From JASJBU01 sp039714735 (GTDB lineage Bacteria; Pseudomonadota; Gammaproteobacteria; Chromatiales; Chromatiaceae), in assembly GCA_039714735.1 (NCBI GenBank), contig JBDLIT010000021.1, forward strand, positions 1 to 41,077: a stretch of DNA of 41,077 nucleotides, read 5' to 3'. How positions within the stretch are numbered: position 1 is the stretch's first letter; every line of letters begins with the position of its first letter. The notes beneath the pieces were generated by a model that saw only the letters and a program-made list of their open reading frames with translations, was not told the DNA's origin and did no database searches. Below are positions 33,679 to 41,077 of the stretch, piece by piece. A program made the position numbers and the translations under genes.

Positions 33679-34323
33679 TTATACCGCATCCTCATCTGCG
33701 ATAGACTTGGCTTCTTCGTGCGTTAAACCGGGATGATTTCTGAGAAGATATCCAGCCGCGTGCAATCGAAGTACTGCATTTTGGAGATTTATCCTCATGC
33801 TTGATACGGGTGAGTCCAGATGCTCTGCCAAGTCACCCAAGGATACTTCAACATGATGTTCCTTTACTGCTACCGGGAGGCGCAGTCTTTCTGCGATATT
33901 GAGGAAAGGGTCGAGGGGGGAGAGGTCATTGACCTCAGGGCATTTCAAATTTCGCCTGTAGACAAGTCTGACGCCTTTAGGTATGCACTCTATCTGTTTC
34001 CGGTAACGTTCTACCATTGATTGACTAACGAATGACTTGCCCAGTCTGACGGACGTGACAAGCTTAATGATCGTAGATGCTGTTTCTTTGTCTGGTTTGC
34101 AGGCGAGAACCGCGGCCATTAGTTCTTTCTGTTCAGAACTTAACTGCCTTGCGTTATAACTGACCATACTGAAGCTGCGATCATCTGACAGGTTGCGTAG
34201 GAATACTTCGGTATATGTGTAGTACCTGGAAGTATAGTGAAAAAGCTCCTCTGCACAGCCACCCCATCCGCAATTAAATATGGGGTAGTAGTTACCTTCA
34301 ATGTTTTTAACACTGGTTGCCAT
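33679..34323 (-). CDS. Hypothetical protein with winged-helix-like C-terminal region
   Basis: Not recognised. The 214-residue protein is soluble, with no signal peptide. The N-terminal half contains CGWGGCAEELFHY and a basic middle (SMVERYRKQIECIPKGVRLVYRRN). Towards the C-terminus EVSLGDLAEHLDSPVSSMRINLQNAVLRLHAAGYL (shown partly) has the spacing of a helix-turn-helix with following wing, so a DNA-binding regulator is possible. The ATG at 34323 lacks a clear ribosome site. It lies 112 bp upstream of the RND exporter gene on the same strand and downstream of the outer membrane barrel gene, so local regulation is a guess. Confidence 0.6.
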   Translation of the reverse strand: MATSVKNIEGNYYPIFNCGWGGCAEELFHYTSRYYTYTEVFLRNLSDDRSFSMVSYNARQLSSEQKELMAAVLACKPDKETASTIIKLVTSVRLGKSFVSQSMVERYRKQIECIPKGVRLVYRRNLKCPEVNDLSPLDPFLNIAERLRLPVAVKEHHVEVSLGDLAEHLDSPVSSMRINLQNAVLRLHAAGYLLRNHPGLTHEEAKSIADEDAV

Positions 34324-34477
34324 CCAATTTCACAGACTGTTTTGTGAATGATTTTACTAATAATATTAGACAATAGGCCTCAATTGGCTAAAGAGTTCCA
34401 CATGATACTCAACAAATTAAGTAGATAACGAAATACCGTAATTCAATGAAAAATCACGATAACAATAAGATAGTTTT

Positions 34478-35698
34478 TTAGAACCGAGTTCTCAATCGTA
34501 CGGAGCCCCCGTCGAATGGATCGTTTTTTAATTCATCAAGATTGAACGACATTGCGAAAGTGATTGCGCTCGACTGATCAGTCGAGAATAACTCCCAGGC
34601 AGTGCGCAACTTGGCTTCAATTCGGTCTTCTTGGGTACTTGCTGTTGATGTATCGAGATGTTTCTGATCCTGGCGGGCATAACCTATATGCAGACCCAGT
34701 TCCCAGGCATAATTGGTGCTGTAAGGATGATAGTAAGTGGAATAGGCTTGGATTGTCGTAAACGAAAAATCGAATGACGTTGTCATATCTGACGGTGTAC
34801 GTTCTTCATTGAGAAAGTCGTCGTATCTGATTCCTAATGTCCACTCATCGGTATGATCGAGTTGCCGAAACCAATAGCCGTCGATCGAGAAATAGCGAAT
34901 ATCCTGAGATCTTGGTGAAATACCATCGTCAAATCGCTGGCTGGTTTCGATTCCATGGAGTGTTATCCCAAAGTATTGATTGGAGTCAGTACGATAATCA
35001 AAAGTCACTCGATAATTCTGATTTTCGTAAGCAAATACCGCTACCTGATCATCCAACACGAACTCCAGTGGATTATTCTCCTGCCAGAGGATCCGCAACT
35101 TATATCGGTCCGCCCATTGGTAAGCCGTTTCCAGGGTAAACTGACTAGGTTCGCGTTTGTAATATGATTTATCCAGATCATTTTTTTCGTTGAAGTAATG
35201 ATCTGCATTCAACCAAGCAACACGGAAAAAGTTCCAGGGTCGTTTGCCAATGGTCACTGCCAATCCCAGGTCTGCTTCACGTTTTGCATAGGCGGGTGTG
35301 CCAATCAGGGATAGAGAGGCGGGTAGTGATGTGGGATAAAATTCCAGCTCCAGCAGTGGCCGTGGAAACTCCCGGGATTCGTAGAATTCCTCATCTTCAA
35401 GCCTTAATCTTACATTGACGTTCGGGGTGATCTCTTGCTTCAGACGCAGGTCCGTGGAGAGATACAGAAGATTGGTTTCTAGGCTGCCGGCAGCGATACG
35501 TAGACCGTTCTCAACGTCATACCATTTTATCTCTTCGGAACGACGGAATTGATAAGAGTTGATATCGATGAAACTTTCAAGGTTGAATTCGATGTTGTCC
35601 AGTGACGGTTCACCGTCCCAGGTAGCCCAAGCGTACTCAGTTAATGCTATCAGTGTTAGCAACATACCTGCTCGTCGTGAGAAATCCTTTAAATTCAC
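34478..35698 (-). CDS. Putative outer membrane beta-barrel protein
   Basis: Signal peptide (GMLLTLIALTEYAWA) followed by a protein dominated by alternating hydrophobic/polar strands and aromatic girdles: NLLYLSTDLRLKQEI, VNVRLRLEDEEFYE, YFGITLHGIETSQRF and DEWTLGIRYDDFL. It ends in SVRLRTRF, with the terminal Phe and beta-signal used by the BAM machinery. The length of 406 suits a 14-18 strand barrel. I cannot place it in a named porin family. The start is GTG with a strong GGGGAGGA site 6 bases upstream. It is divergent from ubiT and lies upstream of the unknown gene and RND exporter on the same strand. Confidence 0.82.
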   Translation of the reverse strand: MNLKDFSRRAGMLLTLIALTEYAWATWDGEPSLDNIEFNLESFIDINSYQFRRSEEIKWYDVENGLRIAAGSLETNLLYLSTDLRLKQEITPNVNVRLRLEDEEFYESREFPRPLLELEFYPTSLPASLSLIGTPAYAKREADLGLAVTIGKRPWNFFRVAWLNADHYFNEKNDLDKSYYKREPSQFTLETAYQWADRYKLRILWQENNPLEFVLDDQVAVFAYENQNYRVTFDYRTDSNQYFGITLHGIETSQRFDDGISPRSQDIRYFSIDGYWFRQLDHTDEWTLGIRYDDFLNEERTPSDMTTSFDFSFTTIQAYSTYYHPYSTNYAWELGLHIGYARQDQKHLDTSTASTQEDRIEAKLRTAWELFSTDQSSAITFAMSFNLDELKNDPFDGGSVRLRTRF

Positions 35699-35838
35699 GT
35701 TCCATCCTCCCCGCTCGGCGATAGTTTTTATGGCCTGAAAAAGCAGTTATTTCAACATATACATGACTCTGTATTATCTACCTTCTCACCATTAATTCCA
35801 TAATCGGCGGGCAACTGCTCAACTGTTAACATGGTATC

Positions 35839-35861
35839 CATTTAGCGGCTAAATGTTGACA
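35839..35861. promoter_or_regulatory. Palindrome and TTGACA between the barrel gene and ubiT
   Basis: CATTTAG-CGG-CTAAATG (35839-35855) is a perfect 7+7 dyad, followed at once by TTGACA (35856-35861), a consensus -35 pointing to ubiT. The -10 at the right spacing is poor (around GAGGAT), so the promoter would need help or the match is chance. The dyad could be an operator for either divergent gene. No FNR box (TTGAT-N4-ATCAA) is seen here. Confidence 0.4.
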
Positions 35862-35916
35862 TTAACCCTGCATTACTTGAGGATGTGCAACTTCGGCAGA
35901 TGAATGCAAAGCAGTT

Positions 35917-36402
35917 ATGAACAGCACTTCACAATCGATCCCTCCCACACCTCTCATGCCTTTTCCGCTGGCGTTTCCATTGGGTCTGATTCCCGGCAGG
36001 CTGCATAGCACACTGCTGGTGCAGATACTGAATCGCCTGTTCGCACCTGAGCTGGCAGAAGGTGAGCTGGACTTTTTACAGGACCGGGTGATGCGGATCG
36101 AGGTGACGGATGCGCGCCTGACCTATCACATAACACTGAGACAAAACCGCTTACGGGTCGCAACGGGTCGGCAGGCGGATGATTTAAGTATCAGTGGTTC
36201 TGTCTACGACTTCTTGCTGCTGGCGACCCGGCGTGAGGATGCGGACACCCTGTTCTTCAATCGGCGCCTGAAGCTGGGCGGGAATACCGAACTCGGGCTC
36301 TATGTGAAGAATTTTCTCGATGCGCTGGAGCTGGAGGAACGATTTGGCCCCTTTCTGAAGCTGATGAATTTCTCTACTGACCTGATTCGCCGTTTCGCCT
36401 GA
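35917..36402 (+). CDS. ubiT: Ubiquinone biosynthesis accessory factor UbiT (SCP2-type lipid-binding)
   Basis: UbiT (YhbT) carries an SCP2 domain that binds prenylated ubiquinone intermediates and is needed for the oxygen-independent pathway with UbiU and UbiV. The 161-residue protein shows the SCP2 features LFAPELAEGELDFLQDRVMRIEV, SISGSVYDFLLLATRREDADTLFF and RRLKLGGNTELGLYVKNFLDAL. In E. coli ubiT is divergent from ubiU; here it runs towards ubiV, the stops lying 11 bp apart. Confidence 0.9.
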   Translation: MNSTSQSIPPTPLMPFPLAFPLGLIPGRLHSTLLVQILNRLFAPELAEGELDFLQDRVMRIEVTDARLTYHITLRQNRLRVATGRQADDLSISGSVYDFLLLATRREDADTLFFNRRLKLGGNTELGLYVKNFLDALELEERFGPFLKLMNFSTDLIRRFA

Positions 36403-36413
36403 ATCTGTCAGGC

Positions 36414-37337
36414 TCAGCCTGGCGCAGGAGCGGCCGGCATATGGGTTGATGCCATCCCGGCCCCACCATGCCAGTAACCGTCACAAGTCCCGGTGGGCAC
36501 GAGTGTCTCAAGACGTTCTGCTGCCTGTTGAGGATCTGTCTCATCCCTCAAGACTGAACTGAAGGTCTCGACCACGCTTTGCATGTGGTTGGACTGGGGG
36601 CTGATGCGGACCACATCCACGCCAAGCTCGCGCATGCGTGGCAGCTCGCGTATCAGATTGATGCTCCTGGCGGATTGAGTCTGAATACCGTTGAGCACCA
36701 GGAAGCGGATCTCGTCCTGGGTGGTAAGGGCAAGGCCGTCGGGATAGTCGAGGCAACGGTACTGACAGTCATCCTTTGGCAGTTTGTGGGCGCGGGCGGT
36801 AAAGCAGCGGGCGGAGTAGGCCAGCGGCAGCCGGCCAAATGCAAATACCTCGGTCTCAACGCCCGTGGGCCGTTCATCCTGCATCTCAGCCAGGGTTTCA
36901 GCAGAGAGCTCCAGTGGAAATACCCAGCGTTTCAGTCCCTGGCGGGCGAGCATGTCCAGCGTTCTGCCATTGTAGATATTGACGCTGTGGCCGGCCACGA
37001 AAGGTTGTCCTTCCAGTAGATGGATAGCCCCCACATCGTTGGCCTCGACCAGGAAGCGTCCATTGGCGCAGAGTCGCCGCAGCCGAATCAGCTCGGATTC
37101 GGCTTCCAGCAGCGCCAGGGTGGAGAGCACCACCTGCTTGCCGTTGGCGGCGAAACGTTCCGCCAGCTCGATCCAATCATCGGTGCGCAGCTGGGTGCGT
37201 TTTGCGCAGATCGTCTCCCCCAGATAGACGATATCCAGCGGCAAATCCAGCATCTGCGTGTAGAAATCAAAAACCTGATCCCTGGACCAGTAATAGAGTA
37301 GCGGGCCTAGTGAAAGTCTAATGGGTTTGTTAGTCAT
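36414..37337 (-). CDS. ubiV: UbiV, U32-family Fe-S protein of oxygen-independent ubiquinone hydroxylation
   Basis: UbiV (YhbV) forms a heterodimer with UbiU for the oxygen-independent hydroxylations of ubiquinone synthesis. The open frame extends to 37469 but that part overlaps ubiU; the ATG at 37335-37337 gives MTNKPIRLSLGPLLYYW, the usual start. The [4Fe-4S] cysteines are C44, C178, C191 and C195, in the C-x12-C-x3-C arrangement of UbiV. Family features include GRFLVEANDVGAIHLL, SVNIYNGRTLDMLARQG and FAFGRLPLAYSARCFTAR. It starts 13 bp after the ubiU stop. Confidence 0.94.
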   Translation of the reverse strand: MTNKPIRLSLGPLLYYWSRDQVFDFYTQMLDLPLDIVYLGETICAKRTQLRTDDWIELAERFAANGKQVVLSTLALLEAESELIRLRRLCANGRFLVEANDVGAIHLLEGQPFVAGHSVNIYNGRTLDMLARQGLKRWVFPLELSAETLAEMQDERPTGVETEVFAFGRLPLAYSARCFTARAHKLPKDDCQYRCLDYPDGLALTTQDEIRFLVLNGIQTQSARSINLIRELPRMRELGVDVVRISPQSNHMQSVVETFSSVLRDETDPQQAAERLETLVPTGTCDGYWHGGAGMASTHMPAAPAPG

Positions 37338-37350
37338 ACTGTTCAACTGA

Positions 37351-38346
37351 TTATTGCCAGGGTCTGGCATAGGCGCCCAGGGTGGTTTGGGCGCCTTCGG
37401 AGACTTTGCCAAGCTCCGCCATCCATTCCTGTCGCGGGCGATAGTTTTCCGGGTCCCGGGTACAGGCATCGAGGGCGGCCCGCCAGACCTTGGCTACCTG
37501 GGCGACATACACCGGGCTGCGCTGGCGGCCTTCGATCTTGATCGCCGCAATGCCTGAGGCTTGGAGTTCGGGTAGCAGTTCCAGGGTGTTCAGGCTGGTG
37601 GGTTCCTCGATGGCGTGGTAGGTATGGCCGCCGACCGAGAAGCGCCCCTTGCAGAGGGTCGGATAACCGGCATTCTCGCCGCTGCCAGTGCGTTCGATCA
37701 ACACTCCACCCAGTCGAGTTTCCAGGCCCTGTTCGGTTTCGCGCCACTCCACATGACTGGCGGGTGAGCAGGCGCCGAAGGTATTGGGTGACTGGCCGGT
37801 GGCGTAGGAGGAGAGAATACAGCGCCCTTCGACCATCACACAGAGGCTGCCGAAGCCGAACACCTCGATTTCAATAGGACTGTGCTCCACCAGGTGTCTG
37901 ACCTGGGAGATCGACAACACCCGCGGCACCACTGCGCGGCGTACGCCGAAATGCTCATGATAGAAGCGCAATGCCTCATAGTTGGTGGCTGAGCCTTGCA
38001 CCGACAGGTGCAGATTGAGATCCGGATGGTGTGTGGCGGCATACTCCAGCACCCCCATATCGGCCGCGATCAGCGCGTCCACTTGCAGTTCCGCAGCACG
38101 CTCCACCGCACTTTGCCAGCGCTCCCAGCCATGGGGTTGGGGATAAGTGTTCAACGCCAGATAGATTTTCACCCCACGCCGACGGGCATAGTCGATACCC
38201 TGCTGCATCTTGGCCGGGGTGAAATTGAGCCCGGCGAAATGACGTGCATTGGTATCATCCTTGAAGCCGAAATAGACTGCATTGGCGCCGTTGTCCACGG
38301 CAGCCTTGAGTGAGGGCAGATTACCTGCCGGACAGACCAGATCCAT
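37351..38346 (-). CDS. ubiU: UbiU, U32-family Fe-S protein of oxygen-independent ubiquinone hydroxylation
   Basis: UbiU (YhbU) is the partner of UbiV. The 331-residue protein begins MDLVCPAGNLPSLKAAVDNGA and has the four cluster cysteines C169, C176, C193 and C232 at the same positions as in E. coli UbiU. The U32 signature FGFGSLCVMVEGRCILSSY is present, as are KGRFSVGGHTYHAIEEPT and IAAIKIEGRQRSPVYVA. It is 35 bp downstream of the yhcC-type gene on the same strand and 13 bp upstream of ubiV, so the three may form an operon. Confidence 0.95.
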   Translation of the reverse strand: MDLVCPAGNLPSLKAAVDNGANAVYFGFKDDTNARHFAGLNFTPAKMQQGIDYARRRGVKIYLALNTYPQPHGWERWQSAVERAAELQVDALIAADMGVLEYAATHHPDLNLHLSVQGSATNYEALRFYHEHFGVRRAVVPRVLSISQVRHLVEHSPIEIEVFGFGSLCVMVEGRCILSSYATGQSPNTFGACSPASHVEWRETEQGLETRLGGVLIERTGSGENAGYPTLCKGRFSVGGHTYHAIEEPTSLNTLELLPELQASGIAAIKIEGRQRSPVYVAQVAKVWRAALDACTRDPENYRPRQEWMAELGKVSEGAQTTLGAYARPWQ

Positions 38347-38381
38347 GATTTCGCCTCATTGTGATTGAATTCGTAGTGTTT

Positions 38382-39332
38382 TCAGCCATGGGTGCCTGAA
38401 TGGATTTCCAGTTCATACGGCAAACCAGAACCCTGACGGCTGCCACGGCGGGCCAACTCGGCCTCGATGCCGTTGAGGATGGCCCATTTCTGCGCGCACC
38501 AGTCTGGCGCCAGCAGAATGGCTGCCTCTGCTGTCCCGGTGGCCCGGTGAAAGCATACTTCGCGGGGGGTTTGCTCGATCATATCCACAGCGATGGAGAT
38601 ATAGTCGGCTGAACCCAATGGCGCATAGTCGCCTGACCGCCACTGGTTGGCCAACATGGTGCCCTTGACAACATGCAACGGGTGCAGCTTGAGCCCCTCG
38701 ACACCCAGCTCCAGGACCTGCTCCAGGCTCTGCAATGCCGCCTCCCGCCCTTCGCCCGGCAGGCCGACAATCAGATGGGTACAGACCGGCAGACCCCGCG
38801 CATGCGCGGCGAGCAGGGCGCGGCGGTAGTCGTCGAACCCATGCCCCCGGTTGACCCGCTGCAGAGTGGCGTCACAGGCCGACTGCAGGCCCAGTTCCAG
38901 CCAGACCTCGTGGCCACGGGCCTGATATCCCGCCAACAGATCAAGCACCTGGTCTGGCACACAGTCGGGTCGGGTGCCAACCGAGATCCCGACGACATCT
39001 GGCTCATTCAGCGCCTGCGCATAGAGACCGGAAAGATAGGTGACATCGGCATAGGTGTTGGTATAGGCCTGAAAATAGGGCATGTAACGCCTGGCGCCGG
39101 TTCGCTTGCGGATCACCTGCCGCCCCGATTCGATCTGTTCCGCAATACCCGGCGGACGGCGGGAGGCGGGATTGAAAGAGGCATTGTTGCAGAAGGTGCA
39201 GCCGCCCCGGCCCTTGCTGCCATCCCGGTTGGGGCAGGTGAGTCCGGCATTGATGGCCAGCTTGTGGACCCGCTCACCATAACGTTTGAGCAGGTCCTGG
39301 CCAAAGGTGTTGATATAGTCGGAGAGTGCCAC
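38382..39332 (-). CDS. yhcC: Radical SAM protein of the TIGR01212/YhcC family
   Basis: A radical SAM protein of unknown substrate. The unusual cluster motif C33-x11-C45-x2-C48 (TCPNRDG...CTFC) is diagnostic of this family rather than the normal C-x3-C-x2-C. Other family segments are FQAYTNTYADV, VGISVGTRPDCVPD, WLELGLQSACDATLQRVNRGH, THLIVGLPGE and LKLHPLHVVKGT. The 316-residue length fits. It precedes ubiU and ubiV on the same strand with a 35-bp gap; whether it takes part in ubiquinone synthesis is not shown. Confidence 0.92.
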   Translation of the reverse strand: MALSDYINTFGQDLLKRYGERVHKLAINAGLTCPNRDGSKGRGGCTFCNNASFNPASRRPPGIAEQIESGRQVIRKRTGARRYMPYFQAYTNTYADVTYLSGLYAQALNEPDVVGISVGTRPDCVPDQVLDLLAGYQARGHEVWLELGLQSACDATLQRVNRGHGFDDYRRALLAAHARGLPVCTHLIVGLPGEGREAALQSLEQVLELGVEGLKLHPLHVVKGTMLANQWRSGDYAPLGSADYISIAVDMIEQTPREVCFHRATGTAEAAILLAPDWCAQKWAILNGIEAELARRGSRQGSGLPYELEIHSGTHG

Positions 39333-39548
39333 TTAGTCTCAATCAGTGCTACAGGAGAGATTCATCAGGCCAAAGATTATCATAGATGACACACTATCAT
39401 CATCTCTCGACAGGCAGTCGTTCTGTAAGCGCTGTGCAAAGTCTATATGTCCAGTTTTTGCGGTGCCCCAGGGGCGGCGTGTCAGAAACCGATGGAATGG
39501 GCAACTGTCTATCTGTGTAGGGATGGTGAAACAGAGGCGCGGTCATTC

Positions 39549-40604
39549 ATGAAACTCATCGATGTACATGATTTGCTCAAGATGATTTCAATAGTAGGCC
39601 TTCGGGCACTCAACCAGGAGCTGTTCACTGCCCTGGAGGAGGATTTTTATCACTGGGAACATTTCAACAAATCGAACCGGCATGCCACCCATTGCGACCA
39701 GGGGGTGATCGAGCTGATGCCCTGCAGCAGTGAACGGTACTATACCTTCAAGTATGTCAATGGCCACCCGGGGAATCCTGCGCGGGATAAACTCTCCGTG
39801 GTTGCCTTGGGCGTGTTGTCGGAGGTTGACACGGGATACCCTCTGCTGATCAGTGAGATGACCCTGCTGACCGCCTTGCGGACCGCCGCTGTTGCGGCGC
39901 TGGGGGCTCGGTATCTGGCCCGTAAGGAGTCCAGCCACCTTGGCCTGATCGGGACCGGTGCGCAGGCTGAGTTTCTGGTAGAGGCTCTGCGGGCGGTCCT
40001 GCCAATCGAACAGGTCAGTTATTTCGATGTGGATGCCGCTGCAATGCGGAAATTTGCCGCCAATATGCACGAGTCGGGGCTCAGACTGCATCCTAAATCA
40101 GCAATTTATGGTGCGGTTGAGGCGGCTGACATGGTCGTGACAGCAACCGCTGCAAAACGCCGGGCCAGTCTTCTCAGCCGCTTTCAACTCCAGGATGGCA
40201 CCCATATCCATGCCTTGGGTGGTGACTGTCCGGGCAAGACAGAGCTGAACCCTGAATTGGTCAAACAATGCAGACGAGTGGTCGAATATGCCGGGCAGAC
40301 CAGGCGGGAGGGTGAAATACAAAATCTGCCGGAAATCGGCATACATGCCGAATTGTGGGAACTGATCAGAGGAGTCAAGTCCGGCAGGGGCAACGATCAC
40401 GAAATCACCTTGTTCGATGCCGTAGGCTTTGCCCTGGAGGACTATTCCGCACTCAGGGTGATCTATCGTCTGGCGGATGAGTTGAGGATCGGCCGGGACG
40501 TCGAGCTGATTCCCAAGCTGGAAAAACCGAAGAATCTGTTTGGCTTGATGGCATCGCCAAATATGTTATCAATCAAATCAACGACACATCGCAGGGTCAG
40601 TTGA
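39549..40604 (+). CDS. Ornithine cyclodeaminase
   Basis: Ornithine cyclodeaminase converts L-ornithine to L-proline and ammonia with NAD+. The open frame extends to 39447 but MKLIDVHDLLKMISIVGLRA at 39549 matches the family's usual start. Family segments are KYVNGHPGNPARDKLSVVALG, GYPLLISEMTLLTALRTAAV, GLIGTGAQAEFLVEAL and HALGGDCPGKTELNPELV; the active-site region is LFDAVGFALEDYSALR. The expected C-terminus lies near KPKNLFGLM (about 40550). The frame then runs 17 residues further, antisense to the convergent arginase-family gene. An arginase beside it fits arginine to ornithine to proline catabolism. The 216 bp upstream show no clear promoter. Confidence 0.9.
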   Translation: MKLIDVHDLLKMISIVGLRALNQELFTALEEDFYHWEHFNKSNRHATHCDQGVIELMPCSSERYYTFKYVNGHPGNPARDKLSVVALGVLSEVDTGYPLLISEMTLLTALRTAAVAALGARYLARKESSHLGLIGTGAQAEFLVEALRAVLPIEQVSYFDVDAAAMRKFAANMHESGLRLHPKSAIYGAVEAADMVVTATAAKRRASLLSRFQLQDGTHIHALGGDCPGKTELNPELVKQCRRVVEYAGQTRREGEIQNLPEIGIHAELWELIRGVKSGRGNDHEITLFDAVGFALEDYSALRVIYRLADELRIGRDVELIPKLEKPKNLFGLMASPNMLSIKSTTHRRVS

Positions 40605-41077
40605 TGCTTATCCAATACGGGGTTGTATTCGGCAATTTCGATGCCCACGAATCTTCTGTCATCTCCAAGCCCCTGTAGGGCCTGACAGAGCGCCTTGATC
40701 GAGAGTCCGTTAGGGACGGGGGTTCCGACACCCGGTGCTTCCAATGGATCGATGGCGTCCAGGTCCAGGCTGATTCCATAGGAGTCGCACTTTCTTCTCA
40801 AGTGGTTGATGGCTTTGTGGAATAAATGAACGAACGAACCTGCCTTTTTGATCGAATCCATGTCGTAGTATTCGATGTTCAGCCGTTCCATCAATTGCAC
40901 TTCTTCCGACTCGAATGCCCGAATTCCTAACATGACAAGGTTATTTTCGTGGAGGGTGGGTCCGCTGCCGTAAATCGCGGACAATTCTGCATCTCCCTGA
41001 TTCAACAGGGCAGCGAGAGGCATACCATGAACATGACCGGTCCGAGAGGTGGAAAAAGTGTGCAGATCGGCGTCTGC
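40463..41077 (-). CDS. Arginase-family protein (5' truncated by window edge)
   Basis: An Mn-dependent ureohydrolase, probably arginase. The frame is open to the window end, so the start lies outside; an ATG at 41023 is internal. Visible motifs are ADADLHTFSTSRTGHVHGMP, ISLDLDAIDPLEAPGVGTP and FVGIEIAEYNP. SLDLD holds two metal-binding aspartates. The first motif should read DAHxD, but Asp stands where the His ligand is expected. The family C-terminus falls near DLIDNIFG (about 40556), after which 30 residues continue antisense within the ornithine cyclodeaminase gene. Confidence 0.85.
   Translation of the reverse strand, partial: ADADLHTFSTSRTGHVHGMPLAALLNQGDAELSAIYGSGPTLHENNLVMLGIRAFESEEVQLMERLNIEYYDMDSIKKAGSFVHLFHKAINHLRRKCDSYGISLDLDAIDPLEAPGVGTPVPNGLSIKALCQALQGLGDDRRFVGIEIAEYNPVLDKHQLTLRCVVDLIDNIFGDAIKPNRFFGFSSLGISSTSRPILNSSARR

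Noticed and set aside
36579..37019. 146-codon plus-strand open frame
   Set aside because: Antisense to ubiV, whose Fe-S cysteines and motifs are intact.
37338..37469. N-terminal extension of ubiV
   Set aside because: It overlaps the ubiU coding end, and the family start is the ATG at 37337.
38673..39389. 238-codon plus-strand open frame
   Set aside because: Antisense to the well-supported yhcC-type gene; a long shadow frame of G+C-rich coding DNA.

Overview
The window reads as chromosome of a gammaproteobacterium. The zipA-ligA pair with ATGA coupling, the glyA-nrdR-ribD-ribE run, a complete-looking set of type II secretion (T2SS) core genes, IscR, UbiT/UbiU/UbiV and PrsK/PrsR with XrtA (PEP-CTERM)-type exopolysaccharide genes all fit that class. 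My inference, not a proof, is an environmental or symbiotic member near the sulfur-oxidising Chromatiales-like lineages. Oxygen-independent haem (HemN) and ubiquinone (UbiTUV) genes point to microaerobic or anaerobic growth.

Layout. 1-8092, plus strand, housekeeping: 3' end of zipA, ligA, a small unknown gene, a DUF4197 secreted protein, glyA, nrdR, ribD and ribE. 8357-11996: iscR without the rest of the isc operon, then prmB, a small conserved-looking gene and hemN. 12042-13442: a PEP-CTERM-type polyprenyl-phosphate sugar transferase. 13471-24208, minus strand: a T2SS locus transcribed in the order gspG-H-I-J-K-L-M-N-D-E-F and ending in a small Sel1-repeat lipoprotein gene; gspC is not in it. 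24637-29865, plus strand: prsK, prsR, a Wza-like export lipoprotein and a CpsD-type tyrosine kinase. 29945-35698, minus strand: four poorly characterised genes, namely a beta-barrel outer membrane protein, a protein with a winged-helix-like end, an RND/MMPL exporter fused to a cyclic-nucleotide-binding domain, and a Cys-rich secreted protein. 35917-39332: ubiT facing ubiV, ubiU and a yhcC-type radical SAM gene. 39549-41077: ornithine cyclodeaminase and the 3' part of a convergent arginase-family gene, their coding ends overlapping antisense.

The most structured non-coding signal is a 241-bp MITE-like repeat present twice in opposite orientations (2944-3184 and 8824-9064). It has 19-bp terminal inverted repeats, a large internal fold-back and a roughly 45-bp internal segment that differs completely between copies. 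One copy begins on the last base of the iscR stop codon. A second signal is a pair of interleaved 8+8 bp inverted repeats, about one helical turn apart, in the gspG-prsK divergent intergenic region.

The block from about 24.2 to 35.7 kb looks visibly richer in A+T than both flanks, which suggests a separately acquired envelope/exopolysaccharide module. The best candidate for an undescribed system is the minus-strand group at 29945-35698: an exporter with a built-in nucleotide-sensing domain, next to an outer membrane barrel, a secreted protein and a possible regulator.
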